A stretch of DNA of 34,974 nucleotides from Flavobacteriales bacterium (GCA_002863145.1 PKDW01000125.1:1-34974), one strand, 5' to 3'. Numbered from the stretch's first letter, positions 25,215-33,414 are shown. Made by a program: numbers and translations. The notes: generated by a model not told the origin, from the sequence alone.

Positions 25215-26105
25215 GTGTCGACTCTCGCCTCTTCTTTCTCCCCCGACACGGGTTTTGCCTCCAAGGCATGGCTCAACGATGAGGGCCACACGTTTTCATC
25301 GTCAGGATGTTCTGTGGGTGTCACCCGCACCACCCTGAAAGGTTTGCTCTCCTTGACGTGCACTCCTCCTTGGGCCTTGCACATGGGACTCCAAGGCGAT
25401 TTGAACACCCAGCAAGACTTGGTGTCTTCTTGCGCAGGCATGTCGACAATGCTCCACGTGCTGGATCTCGGTCCCCGCGCCCATGAGCGCCTTCAGGCAC
25501 CTCACGGGTGGCAGGACATCACGCGACACACACGGCAGAGCACATGGTCCGAAGACAAAGGTTGGGACGTGGGCAAATCCCGGCAAAAGCAGTCCGCACG
25601 ATTCCTGCGCGACGAAGGGACCGTGACCGTCACGGAACACCCTGAAGCCTGGCAGGACGTGCATGCGCTTCACTTGGCTTCCCGAACCCGCAAAGGCCTT
25701 GCGCACCACGGCAACAAATTGTCTGCGTTGCTGAATCGTTTGGCCGACCAACCGTGGACCTTTGCGGTGTTGGCCCTCAATGAAGAGGGAGAATGTGTGG
25801 CGTCTGGTGGCTTTGTCGTGCTTCAAGACCAAACCTGCGTCTACGCCTTCGGCGGCCAAGTCCGGTCCAAAGTCTCGGGCCGTGCCTCCGCCGCCATGTT
25901 GCTCGCGGCCATGGATGAAGCCAAGGCACGGGGCTGCACCACCTTCGACTTTGGGGGCAGCCAAGATCCCGGCGTGGACCAATTCTATGCCGAATTTGGG
26001 TCACGTGCCGTGCCCATGCGCCGTTGGGTTCATGCCCCTTGGTGGTTCAAGTTTTGTTTCCCGCAAACGTGGTCCGCTTGGACCACGCCCTCGCCTCACT
26101 TCTGA
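25215..26105 (+). CDS. FemAB/GNAT-like acyltransferase, probable GTG start
   Basis: This is a 296-residue cytoplasmic protein resembling the GNAT-type or FemAB-type acyltransferases of Bacteroidota, some of which attach amino acids to cell-wall precursors or lipids. The clearest segment is near the C terminus: ASAAMLLAAMDEAKARGCTTFDFGGSQDPGVDQFYAEFGSRAVPM, similar to the FemX/Acetyltransf_6 end. An N-terminal part (FSPDTGFASKAWLNDE) fits the two-lobe layout. No ATG precedes the conserved region; GTG 25215, 12 bases after the upstream stop, is the best start. The 3' end overlaps the convergent oxidoreductase gene by 10 bases. The substrate is unknown. Confidence 0.72.
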   Translation: MSTLASSFSPDTGFASKAWLNDEGHTFSSSGCSVGVTRTTLKGLLSLTCTPPWALHMGLQGDLNTQQDLVSSCAGMSTMLHVLDLGPRAHERLQAPHGWQDITRHTRQSTWSEDKGWDVGKSRQKQSARFLRDEGTVTVTEHPEAWQDVHALHLASRTRKGLAHHGNKLSALLNRLADQPWTFAVLALNEEGECVASGGFVVLQDQTCVYAFGGQVRSKVSGRASAAMLLAAMDEAKARGCTTFDFGGSQDPGVDQFYAEFGSRAVPMRRWVHAPWWFKFCFPQTWSAWTTPSPHF

Positions 26106-27124
26106 GTGCGCCCTTTGGCGTGCATAGCTTCGATGGCCGCCACCACCGCGAGCCCCTCTTCCACGGGTGTGGCCACGTCATGTCCGTCCAACAAGACGCC
26201 AAGCACGTTGTCGTAAACGTGATGATGGTTGGCCGCGGACCCAGTGTACCCTCCGTAGTCGTTGGGTGGTGGCGCCTGGGCCAACGTCGGCTTGAGGGTG
26301 TCGGGCATTTGGAACTCCTCCAAGCGGTCCATGTATTGCCCGCCAATACGGACCATGCCTTTGTGCCCCATCACCGTCATGCTGCTTTCAAAATTGCAGT
26401 GCGGCGAAGACGTACTGAACGTCAAGGTGCCCCATCCCCCGTGACTGAGCCGGAAGCGCACCGTCCCTCCGTCCTCAAATGCGGTGTCAGGATGGGTTTG
26501 GTTGACAAAGTGTGCGTCCTCCACGTCAAAAGGCCCAAAGACCCACATCAGGATGTCAATGAAGTGAGAAAACTGGGTGAACAACGGACCGCCATCTTGA
26601 TCCATGGTGCCGCGCCACGACCCAGGGGTGTAGTACCGTTCGTCCCGGTTCCACAGGCATTGCACATGCACTTGAAGCACCTCGCCAAACCCACCGGATT
26701 CGTGGGTTTGCTTGAGCCATTGGGCGGCTGGCGCATACCGGTTTTGCATCACCCCAAACACCCTCACATCCTTCGCTTCCGCGTCAATCTTCAACCGTTC
26801 CACCGACGCCACATCCAGCCCCAAGGGCTTCTCGACCACCACATGACAACCGGCGGCAACCGCCTCACAAGCGAGGTCGATGTGGCTGCCATTGGGAGTC
26901 GCCACAACAACGACATCCACATCCAATGAAGTCAGCGCCGAAGAAAGCGTTGCAAAGGCACGTGCCTCAGGAGCCCAGGGTCTCCGAGACACATCCCCCT
27001 CTTCTGCCCAGGCGCGGTCGACCACCGCCACAAGCGTGGCGCGCTCGTCTCCTTGAATCATGGCCGCATGGCGCTTGCCAATGTGACCGCATCCCACCAC
27101 AGCAAAACGTACAGGTGCCCTCAT
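26096..27124 (-). CDS. Gfo/Idh/MocA family oxidoreductase
   Basis: This is a 342-residue NAD(P)-dependent oxidoreductase of the Gfo/Idh/MocA family. The Rossmann motif VVGCGHIGKRH is at residues 9-19 and the catalytic EKP motif is at residues 98-100 (VVVEKPLGLDVAS). The C-terminal substrate domain has GGPLFTQFSHFIDILMWVFGP, where the usual G-G-x-L-x-D-x-G-x-H motif appears as GGPLFTQFSHFID. Family members act on sugars or sugar nucleotides; the substrate here cannot be told. The frame extends upstream, but ATG 27124 fits the Rossmann start and has an exact TACCTTTG box four bases before it. It is divergent from the BtuF-like gene. Confidence 0.9.
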   Translation of the reverse strand: MRAPVRFAVVGCGHIGKRHAAMIQGDERATLVAVVDRAWAEEGDVSRRPWAPEARAFATLSSALTSLDVDVVVVATPNGSHIDLACEAVAAGCHVVVEKPLGLDVASVERLKIDAEAKDVRVFGVMQNRYAPAAQWLKQTHESGGFGEVLQVHVQCLWNRDERYYTPGSWRGTMDQDGGPLFTQFSHFIDILMWVFGPFDVEDAHFVNQTHPDTAFEDGGTVRFRLSHGGWGTLTFSTSSPHCNFESSMTVMGHKGMVRIGGQYMDRLEEFQMPDTLKPTLAQAPPPNDYGGYTGSAANHHHVYDNVLGVLLDGHDVATPVEEGLAVVAAIEAMHAKGRTQK

Positions 27125-27128
27125 GCGA

Positions 27129-27136
27129 CAAAGGTA
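27129..27136 (-). promoter_or_regulatory. -7 promoter box (TACCTTTG) of oxidoreductase, near-leaderless
   Basis: On the minus strand TACCTTTG is followed by TCGC and ATG 27124. It is back to back with the plus-strand box at 27143-27150, six bases apart. Confidence 0.65.
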
Positions 27137-27142
27137 GCGGAC

Positions 27143-27150
27143 TACCTTCG
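27143..27150 (+). promoter_or_regulatory. -7 promoter box (TACCTTCG) of BtuF-like gene, near-leaderless
   Basis: TACCTTCG is followed by catc and ATG 27155. Together with the minus-strand box it forms CAAAGGTA-gcggac-TACCTTCG, a nearly palindromic pair of divergent promoters. Confidence 0.6.
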
Positions 27151-27154
27151 CATC

Positions 27155-27898
27155 ATGCGCGTGGTCTCTTTGGTGCCGAGTTGGACGGAGTTCCTGCATG
27201 ATCTCGATGTGGATGTCGTGGGACAAACCAAATTTTGCGTTCGTCCTGCCTCCAAGTTTCGGGCGTTGCCGCGCATCGGTGGCACCAAAAACGTCAAGGT
27301 CGAAGACGTCCTCGCCCTGAAACCCGACCTCGTGGTGGCCAACCGTGAGGAGAACGACAAGGCCCAAGTCGAAGCCTTGATGGAGGGCTTGCCGGAGGGC
27401 GTGCTGTTGACCGACGTGCGCACCGTCCCGGACGCATGGGCCGCCATGGCACAAGTTGGATCACGCGTGGACCGTGCCGTGGACGCCCGCGACATGGTGA
27501 ACCGCATTCAAGATGCTTGGGGCGAACCACGCGCCATCGTGGGGCAGGCGGGATATGCGGTTTGGTCTTCTCCATGGATGGTGGCAGGACACGACACGTT
27601 CATCCACGACGTCATGCGCCATTGGGGCATCGCCAACGCCATCGACGGAGGTCCGGAAAGCCGCTACCCCACCACAGGGAAGGATCTGGAGCGCGGAACT
27701 CTTGCGGCCCGACAGTGGCTGCTCCCTTCCGAGCCCTTCCCCTTTCAACCCAAGCACCTTCCCGCACTGCACGCAGCCCATCCCGAAGCGCGCTTTCGCT
27801 TGGTGGACGGCGAGGCCTTCAGTTGGTATGGGTCACGCATGCTCCATGTGACAGCACACCTTAACGAGGTGGCCCAGTGGGTTGCAGAAACCGCTTAA
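27155..27898 (+). CDS. BtuF-like helical-backbone metal receptor without signal peptide
   Basis: This is a 247-residue protein of the periplasmic-binding-protein fold with a helical backbone, related to cobalamin- and iron-chelate-binding proteins (BtuF/FepB type). Typical parts are VVSLVPSWTEFLHDLDV, VGQTKFCVRPASKFRALPRIGGTKNVKVEDVLALKPDLVVAN and MLHVTAHLNEVAQWV. It starts directly with the fold, so it has no signal peptide and would stay in the cytoplasm, unlike classical binding proteins. No ABC permease or ATPase for import adjoins it. ATG 27155 is chosen over upstream in-frame starts because of the fold's beginning and the -7 box four bases upstream. Confidence 0.85.
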   Translation: MRVVSLVPSWTEFLHDLDVDVVGQTKFCVRPASKFRALPRIGGTKNVKVEDVLALKPDLVVANREENDKAQVEALMEGLPEGVLLTDVRTVPDAWAAMAQVGSRVDRAVDARDMVNRIQDAWGEPRAIVGQAGYAVWSSPWMVAGHDTFIHDVMRHWGIANAIDGGPESRYPTTGKDLERGTLAARQWLLPSEPFPFQPKHLPALHAAHPEARFRLVDGEAFSWYGSRMLHVTAHLNEVAQWVAETA

Positions 27899-27971
27899 GG
27901 TTGAACATGGAGATTGACATGATGACTCCAGGCCCCGCCCGGTCAGGCTGTCAGGCTTTGCCCCCCTTTTT

Positions 27972-28016
27972 TGACGTAGATGTCATAAAAATTCCACGGG
28001 CTTTGACAGGATGTCA
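27972..28016. promoter_or_regulatory. Twin palindromes upstream of dnaK
   Basis: TGAC-GTAGAT-GTCA (27972-27985) and TGACA-GGA-TGTCA (28004-28016) share the frame TTTGAC-N3/4-ATGTCA. They begin 32 bases apart, about three helical turns, so a regulator could bind both on one face. The first has T-rich and A-rich flanks that extend the symmetry. Confidence 0.4.
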
Positions 28017-28048
28017 GTTTGGCATGGGGAGAAAGGGATTGGCACCAG

Positions 28049-28070
28049 GTTTGGTCTAAGAGGGCCAAAC
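28049..28070 (+). promoter_or_regulatory. Leader hairpin before dnaK
   Basis: GTTTGGTC and GGCCAAAC can form an eight-pair stem (one G-U pair) with loop TAAGAG, ending 28 bases before the dnaK ATG. It might be a 5' UTR structure or part of an operator; there is no T run for termination. Confidence 0.4.
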
Positions 28071-28098
28071 AAACGAAAACACAATCAACCCTTGCAAC

Positions 28099-30009
28099 AT
28101 GAGTAAAATCATTGGCATCGACCTCGGGACCACCAACAGCTGCGTTGCAGTGATGGAAGGAAACGAACCCGTGGTCATCAACAACAGCGAAGGCAAGCGC
28201 ACCACTCCTTCTGTGGTGGCCTTCATCGACGGTGGCGAACGCAAAGTGGGTGAACCCGCCAAGCGTCAGGCCATCACCAACCCCACGAAGACGATCTCCA
28301 GCATCAAGCGCTTCATGGGATCGAGCTTCAGCGAAGTGGAGAAAGAAGCAGGCCGCGTGGCGTACAACGTGGTAAAAGGCGACAACAACACGCCCCGCGT
28401 TCAAATTGACGACCGCCAGTACACGCCTCAAGAAATCTCTGCCATGACGCTTCAGAAGATGAAGCGCACAGCTGAGGAGTACCTCGGCCAAGAAGTCACG
28501 GGCGCGGTCATCACCGTTCCCGCCTACTTCAACGACAGCCAGCGTCAAGCCACCAAGGAAGCCGGCGAAATTGCCGGTCTTGAGGTGAAGCGCATCATCA
28601 ACGAGCCGACCGCCGCCGCTTTGGCGTATGGATTGGACAAGAAGTCCACCGACCAGAAAATCGTGGTCTTCGACTTGGGTGGTGGTACGCATGACGTGAG
28701 CATCCTCGAACTCGGGGACGGCGTTTTCGAAGTGCTTTCGACCGACGGCGACACGCACTTGGGCGGGGACGACTTCGACCAGGCCATCATCGAGTGGCTC
28801 GTGGACGAATTCAAGAGCGAGAACAGCGGACTCGACCTCAGTAAGGACCCCATGGCCCTCCAGCGCCTCAAAGAAGCTGCCGAGAAATCGAAAATCGAAC
28901 TCTCCAGCACCACGACCTCTGAGATCAACCTCCCCTACATCATGCCCGTGGACGGCGTGCCCAAGCACTTGGTGCGCAGCCTGAGCCGCGCAAAGTTTGA
29001 GCAATTGGTCGACAGCCTCGTGAAGCGCTCCGTCGAGCCTTGCATGAGCGCCTTGAAGGCCGCTGGCCTCGACAAGGACGACATCGATGAGGTGATCCTC
29101 GTGGGTGGCTCCACCCGCATCCCTGCTGTGCAGGACGCGGTGAAGGCGTTCTTCGGCAAGGAGCCTTCAAAGGGTGTGAACCCCGACGAAGTGGTGGCCG
29201 TGGGTGCCGCCATCCAAGGCGGTGTCTTGACTGGCGACGTGAAGGACGTTCTCCTCTTGGACGTGACGCCTTTGTCCCTCGGCATTGAAACGATGGGCGG
29301 CGTGTTCACCAAGCTCATCGACGCCAACACCACGATTCCCACCAAGAAGTCGGAGACGTTCTCAACCGCCAGCGACAACCAGCCAAGCGTGGAAATCCAC
29401 GTGCTCCAAGGCGAGCGTGCCATGGCTGCGGACAACAAGACCATCGGTCGCTTCCACTTGGCGGACATCCCTCCCGCGCCACGCGGTGTGCCTCAAATTG
29501 AGGTGACGTTCGACATTGACGCCAACGGCATCATCAATGTGGGCGCCAAGGACAAGGCAACCGGCAAGGAGCAGAGCATCAAGATCGAAGCGTCCAGCGG
29601 ACTCAGCGAGGACGAAATCGCACGTATGAAGGCGGACGCCGAAGCCAACGCCGATGCAGATGCCCAGGCCAAGGAGCGCGTCGATGTGTTGAACCAGGCA
29701 GACGGTTTGGTCTTCCAAACAGAGAAGCAGCTCAAGGAGTTTGGCGACAAGATTCCGGCAGACAAGATGGCGCCCATCAACGAGGCCCTCGAAAACCTCA
29801 AGAAGGCACACGGTGCGCAAGACGTGGACGAATGCAAGTCTGGCATCGAAGCGTTGAACACCGCCTTCCAGGCCGCGAGCCAAGAGATGTACGCAGCCCA
29901 ACAAGCTGCAGGTGAAGCGGACGCAGGCGCATCTGGAGATGCAGGCGCATCTGCGGACGGCGATGCCGAAGTCACCGATGTGGATTTTGAAGAAGTGAAG
30001 GAGGGATAA
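28099..30009 (+). CDS. dnaK: Molecular chaperone DnaK (Hsp70)
   Basis: DnaK is the ATP-driven Hsp70 chaperone, working with DnaJ and GrpE in the cytoplasm; neither partner gene is in the window. The protein is 636 residues. The ATPase domain has [17 protein letters not shown] at the start, [11 protein letters not shown] near the middle and [15 protein letters not shown]. The substrate-binding domain begins around residue 390 ([17 protein letters not shown]). The C-terminal tail is Ala/Gly/Asp-rich and ends [10 protein letters not shown], the conserved acidic end. It is flanked by twin palindromes and a leader hairpin upstream and a strong terminator 22 bases downstream, so it is a single-gene unit. 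Confidence 0.98.
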   Translation: MSKIIGIDLGTTNSCVAVMEGNEPVVINNSEGKRTTPSVVAFIDGGERKVGEPAKRQAITNPTKTISSIKRFMGSSFSEVEKEAGRVAYNVVKGDNNTPRVQIDDRQYTPQEISAMTLQKMKRTAEEYLGQEVTGAVITVPAYFNDSQRQATKEAGEIAGLEVKRIINEPTAAALAYGLDKKSTDQKIVVFDLGGGTHDVSILELGDGVFEVLSTDGDTHLGGDDFDQAIIEWLVDEFKSENSGLDLSKDPMALQRLKEAAEKSKIELSSTTTSEINLPYIMPVDGVPKHLVRSLSRAKFEQLVDSLVKRSVEPCMSALKAAGLDKDDIDEVILVGGSTRIPAVQDAVKAFFGKEPSKGVNPDEVVAVGAAIQGGVLTGDVKDVLLLDVTPLSLGIETMGGVFTKLIDANTTIPTKKSETFSTASDNQPSVEIHVLQGERAMAADNKTIGRFHLADIPPAPRGVPQIEVTFDIDANGIINVGAKDKATGKEQSIKIEASSGLSEDEIARMKADAEANADADAQAKERVDVLNQADGLVFQTEKQLKEFGDKIPADKMAPINEALENLKKAHGAQDVDECKSGIEALNTAFQAASQEMYAAQQAAGEADAGASGDAGASADGDAEVTDVDFEEVKEG

Positions 30010-30030
30010 CACCCTCGGATGTGAATAGAG

Positions 30031-30060
30031 AAGGCCTCGCTGCATGCGGGGCCTTTTTTG
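30031..30060 (+). terminator. Rho-independent terminator of dnaK
   Basis: AAGGCCTCGC and GCGGGGCCTT form a ten-pair stem (one G-T pair) with loop TGCAT, followed by six further T. It stands 22 bases after the dnaK stop. Confidence 0.95.
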
Positions 30061-30080
30061 TGTCTGTTTTTTTGTGTCTG
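30054..30080 (+). repeat. Tandem repeat TTTTTTGTGTCTG x2
   Basis: The terminator's T run and the next seven bases are duplicated: TTTTTTGTGTCTG (30054-30066) and TTTTTTTGTGTCTG (30067-30080), differing by one T. This looks like replication slippage and may also add a second T tract. Confidence 0.7.
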
Positions 30081-30121
30081 TGGTGAACTGCATGCCCTGA
30101 CGCGTGTTCCTCCTTTGCACC

Positions 30122-32398
30122 ATGAGCGACCCAAACCTCGACCAACTCCCCCCTGCTTGGCGGCGCAATGCTTGGGCCGTGCTCGCGCTTCTCGTGGCAA
30201 CCTCAGGTTGGATGGCTTGGCAAGCGCTTGGCTTGGAATTCAACTACGACTTCGAGCAGTTCTTTCCGGCAGACCATCCTGAAACGACCTTCTACCGTGA
30301 ATTCAGGGAGACATTTGGAAGCGACAATGACTTTCTGATTGTTGGATTCGAAGGGGACAGCCTGACCGCCGAATTCCTCGCTGAGGTCGATGCCGAAGTA
30401 GACGCCCTCCGTGCCCTTCCGGGTGTCGAAACGGTGCAGTCCCCCACCCGTCTCAAACTTCCCGTTCGTGACCCGCTGAGTGGCATGGCCTTTCAGCGGC
30501 CCTTGCTCTCGTGGGACAACGACAGCACCCTGGCCAAAGACGTGACTCGTTTGCGTCACCGAGACGACGTGATGGGCACGTTTGTGAGTCCGAGCGGACG
30601 GGCTGTGGCATTGACCCTCGAACACACCGATGGATTGAGCAAGGCCGGATGCGACAGTTTGGCCGCAGCAGTGACGGCGTGGGAGCGGGATGTCCATGAC
30701 TCCAAGTCAACCATCCGGGATGTCCACGTGTCGGGCCGAGCCGTGGCCCAAGCCTATTACGTGGGCGTCATGGAACGCGAAGTGGCGTGGTTCGTGAGCG
30801 TCGGCATTGTGCTGTTGGTGGCGTTTTTGTGGTTTGCTTTTCGCACCGTATGGGGCGTGATGGTGCCGCTGACCGTGGTCTTGATGAGTGGCCTTTGGAC
30901 CTTGGGCATCATGGTGGCGACAGGCAAAGCGGTGGATGTCATGACCGTTGTGCTGCCCACCATTCTCTTTGTCGTTGGCATCTCAGATGTGGTGCACGTC
31001 TTGACGAGGTATTACGACGAGCGACGGGCCGATGCGACACACCAAACGGCGATGCAGCGTGCCTTCCGCGAGGTGGGGCTCGCCACTTTCTTGACCTCGT
31101 TGACGACGGCCTTGGGCTTTTTGACCTTGCTCACCAGTTCCATTGGCCCTGTCCACGATTTTGGCATGTACGCAGCTGTGGGGGTCGGCGTGGCCTACGT
31201 GCTGGCGTTTACCCTGCTCCCCAGCGTCATGGTCTTGGCGCCTCCTCCGGTCATCTACAAAAGTGGCACAGGGGTGTTCTGGAATGGCACCCTGCATAAG
31301 GCTTTGCGATGGACCCTTCGCAACAAGGGATTGTTGGCTGTGGCTTGGGTGGGCATTGCAGGCGCTTCTGTCGTCTTGGGAAGTGCGTTGCGCGTGGACA
31401 ACAAATTGATTGAAGACCTCCGCGACGACGATCCTTTCCGCAAGCAGTTTGTCTTCTTCGAACGGGAATTTGCAGGCGTCCGGCCCTTTGAATTGTCAGT
31501 CACACTTCCCGAATCCGCAGAAAGCCCGACATCACTTCAGGCCTTGGATGCTTTGGAACAATACCTGAAAGCCGACTACGGTGTAGGTGCCTTGGTGGGT
31601 CCTGCAACGGCGGTTCGCATGGCGCACCGCGGATACATGGGCGACCGGGAAGCGTACTACGCCATTCCAGAGGACACCCGCATCCTCGGGAAGGTCCTCC
31701 GCCTGATGAAGCGCTCTGGACAGTGGAACATGCTTGTCGCTGAGGACGGCCAAAGTGTGCGTGTGTTTGGCAAGGTGGAAGACAACGGGTCGCAAGCGAT
31801 TCAGGTCAAAAACGAGAACCTGGACGCGTGGTGCGCACAAAACATGCCGGCGGGAAGCGCGTGCAAAGTGACGGGAACGGCGCATTTGGTCGACGTCAAC
31901 AACGCGTCGCTGGCCTCGGACATGGTGGGCGGATTGGGACTGGCCCTGGTGGCCGTGGCCATCATTGCAGGCCTGCTTTTCCGGAGTGGAGCCATGGTCG
32001 TGCTCTGCCTCATCACCAACCTCCTCCCCTTGGTCATGATTGCGGCCGTGATGGTGCTGATGGACGTGGACTTGAAAGTGACCTCGGGCATCATCTTCAC
32101 GGTGGCGTTTGGCATCGCCGTGGACGACACGATTCACTTCTTGAGCAAGCTGCGACTTCAATTGAGCCAAGGCCGAACCTTGCCCGTCGCGGTGAAGCGC
32201 AGTTTCTTGGCCACAGGCAAAGCCATCGTCGTGACGAGCCTCATTCTGTGCGGCGGATTCATGACGCTGACGTCTTCGTCGTTCCTAGGCACCTTCCACA
32301 TCGGGTTTTTGATCAGCCTCACCTTGCTGTTTGCGGTGGTGGCCGACCTCACCTTCTTGCCGTGGATGGTCCTGCGTTGGTTTAAGGCGAAGGTTTGA
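30122..32398 (+). CDS. RND/MMPL family transporter
   Basis: This is a 758-residue inner-membrane protein with the MMPL-type duplicated layout. A first helix (about residues 18-36) is followed by a periplasmic loop (FNYDFEQFFPADHPETTFYREFRETFGSDNDFLIV). A five-helix cluster spans about residues 215-375, then a second helix (about 400), a second loop and a second cluster spans about 600-755. GISDVVHVLTRYYDE and FGIAVDDTIHFLSKLR are the paired conserved TM motifs with acidic residues for proton coupling. Related proteins export lipids or other hydrophobic substrates; the substrate here is unknown. ATG 30122 is preceded by TTTG and four bases, a degenerate -7 box. The glycosylasparaginase gene follows after 13 bases. 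Confidence 0.9.
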   Translation: MSDPNLDQLPPAWRRNAWAVLALLVATSGWMAWQALGLEFNYDFEQFFPADHPETTFYREFRETFGSDNDFLIVGFEGDSLTAEFLAEVDAEVDALRALPGVETVQSPTRLKLPVRDPLSGMAFQRPLLSWDNDSTLAKDVTRLRHRDDVMGTFVSPSGRAVALTLEHTDGLSKAGCDSLAAAVTAWERDVHDSKSTIRDVHVSGRAVAQAYYVGVMEREVAWFVSVGIVLLVAFLWFAFRTVWGVMVPLTVVLMSGLWTLGIMVATGKAVDVMTVVLPTILFVVGISDVVHVLTRYYDERRADATHQTAMQRAFREVGLATFLTSLTTALGFLTLLTSSIGPVHDFGMYAAVGVGVAYVLAFTLLPSVMVLAPPPVIYKSGTGVFWNGTLHKALRWTLRNKGLLAVAWVGIAGASVVLGSALRVDNKLIEDLRDDDPFRKQFVFFEREFAGVRPFELSVTLPESAESPTSLQALDALEQYLKADYGVGALVGPATAVRMAHRGYMGDREAYYAIPEDTRILGKVLRLMKRSGQWNMLVAEDGQSVRVFGKVEDNGSQAIQVKNENLDAWCAQNMPAGSACKVTGTAHLVDVNNASLASDMVGGLGLALVAVAIIAGLLFRSGAMVVLCLITNLLPLVMIAAVMVLMDVDLKVTSGIIFTVAFGIAVDDTIHFLSKLRLQLSQGRTLPVAVKRSFLATGKAIVVTSLILCGGFMTLTSSSFLGTFHIGFLISLTLLFAVVADLTFLPWMVLRWFKAKV

Positions 32399-32411
32399 CG
32401 AACTTCCCGGC

Positions 32412-33407
32412 ATGGGACATTCTTCTCGCCGTGCCTTCCTTCAAAAACTGATCGCCACGGGCGGCACCTTGGGGCTCTCCCCTTGGACCCTCAAGTCCAT
32501 GCTCGCCCAGAAGCCAAACGCTGCAAGACCTCGTTCTCTTGGACGTGGCAGCGCCACCATGCTGTCCACCTGGAATCACGGCATGGAAGCCAATGCGGCC
32601 GGCTTCTTTGCCCTTCAACAAGGTGGAAACGCCATGGACATGATTGAGGCGGGTGCGCGCATTGTGGAGGCCGACGCCACAGGATTGAGCGTGGGCATCG
32701 GAGGATTGCCTGACCGCGATGGACATGTCACCCTCGATGCGTGCTGCATGGACCATACAGGCAACGCAGGTTCTGTGTGCTTCGTTCAAGGGGTTCTGCA
32801 CCCCCTCTCCCTGGCGCGCAAGGTCATGGAAGACACCCCGCACGTGATGTTGGCTGGGGCCGGAGCGGAACAATACGCCCGCGAACTCGGCATCGACGAG
32901 GTGGAGCTGTTGACAGACACCTCGCGTCGTGCTTGGGAAGAATGGCGCAACACATCCGATTACGAGCCCGTCATCAACATCGAAAATCACGACACCATTG
33001 GGTTGCTCGCACTGGATGACCAAGGCCGTCTGGCCGGTGGATGCACGACGAGCGGACTTGCCTACAAGATGCATGGGCGCGTGGGCGACAGTCCCATCCT
33101 CGGTGCGGGGTTGTTTGTGGATGCCGAAATCGGCGGCGCCACGGCCACAGGCCTGGGTGAAGCGGTGATGAAGACCGTGGGCTCGTTTTTGGTGGTGGAA
33201 TTGATGCGCGGTGGCCGTTCCCCGCAGGAAGCATGCGAAGAGGCGGTGCACCGCATCATGGACCGCATGCCAACCGACGATTTGCAGGTGGGTTATTTGG
33301 CCCTGTCGCGGGATGGTGGCATCGGTGGACACGCCATTCACGGGGGCTTCAACTACGCGTACACGACTGCAGAGGCCGGCCGCATGATTGACGCTTCGCA
33401 CGGTTGA
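32412..33407 (+). CDS. N4-(beta-N-acetylglucosaminyl)-L-asparaginase with Tat-type signal
   Basis: This Ntn hydrolase removes the sugar-asparagine link of N-glycosylated Asn. The protein is 331 residues. The N terminus carries a twin-arginine-like motif SRRAFLQK followed by a hydrophobic stretch, suggesting Tat export to the periplasm. The alpha subunit region has STWNHGMEANAAGF. The self-cleavage site NHDTIGLLALD has nucleophile T195, and the beta subunit has HGRVGDSPILGAGLFVDAEIGGATATGLGE, characteristic of glycosylasparaginase rather than plain asparaginase. ATG 32412 gives the export signal; upstream codons of the open frame overlap the RND gene. The 3' end is seven bases before the UbiA ATG. 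Confidence 0.92.
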   Translation: MGHSSRRAFLQKLIATGGTLGLSPWTLKSMLAQKPNAARPRSLGRGSATMLSTWNHGMEANAAGFFALQQGGNAMDMIEAGARIVEADATGLSVGIGGLPDRDGHVTLDACCMDHTGNAGSVCFVQGVLHPLSLARKVMEDTPHVMLAGAGAEQYARELGIDEVELLTDTSRRAWEEWRNTSDYEPVINIENHDTIGLLALDDQGRLAGGCTTSGLAYKMHGRVGDSPILGAGLFVDAEIGGATATGLGEAVMKTVGSFLVVELMRGGRSPQEACEEAVHRIMDRMPTDDLQVGYLALSRDGGIGGHAIHGGFNYAYTTAEAGRMIDASHG

Positions 33408-33414
33408 CCTCGTC

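Larger units (their letters stand above)
27899..28098 (+). other. dnaK upstream region
   Basis: This 200-base gap between the BtuF-like gene and dnaK holds a tandem GTCAGGCT duplication (27942-27957), a C6T6 tract (27961-27972), two TTTGAC/ATGTCA palindromes and a hairpin close to the dnaK ATG. I find no TAnnTTTG box and no CIRCE element. Confidence 0.6.

Noticed and set aside
27907-28059. Small ORF (MEIDMMTPGPARSG...) upstream of dnaK
   Set aside because: It overlaps the palindromes and hairpin, has no promoter box near its ATG and a composition unlike real genes here; more likely regulatory DNA.
27899-28098. CIRCE element for HrcA control of dnaK
   Set aside because: I looked for TTAGCACTC-N9-GAGTGCTAA and found nothing like it.
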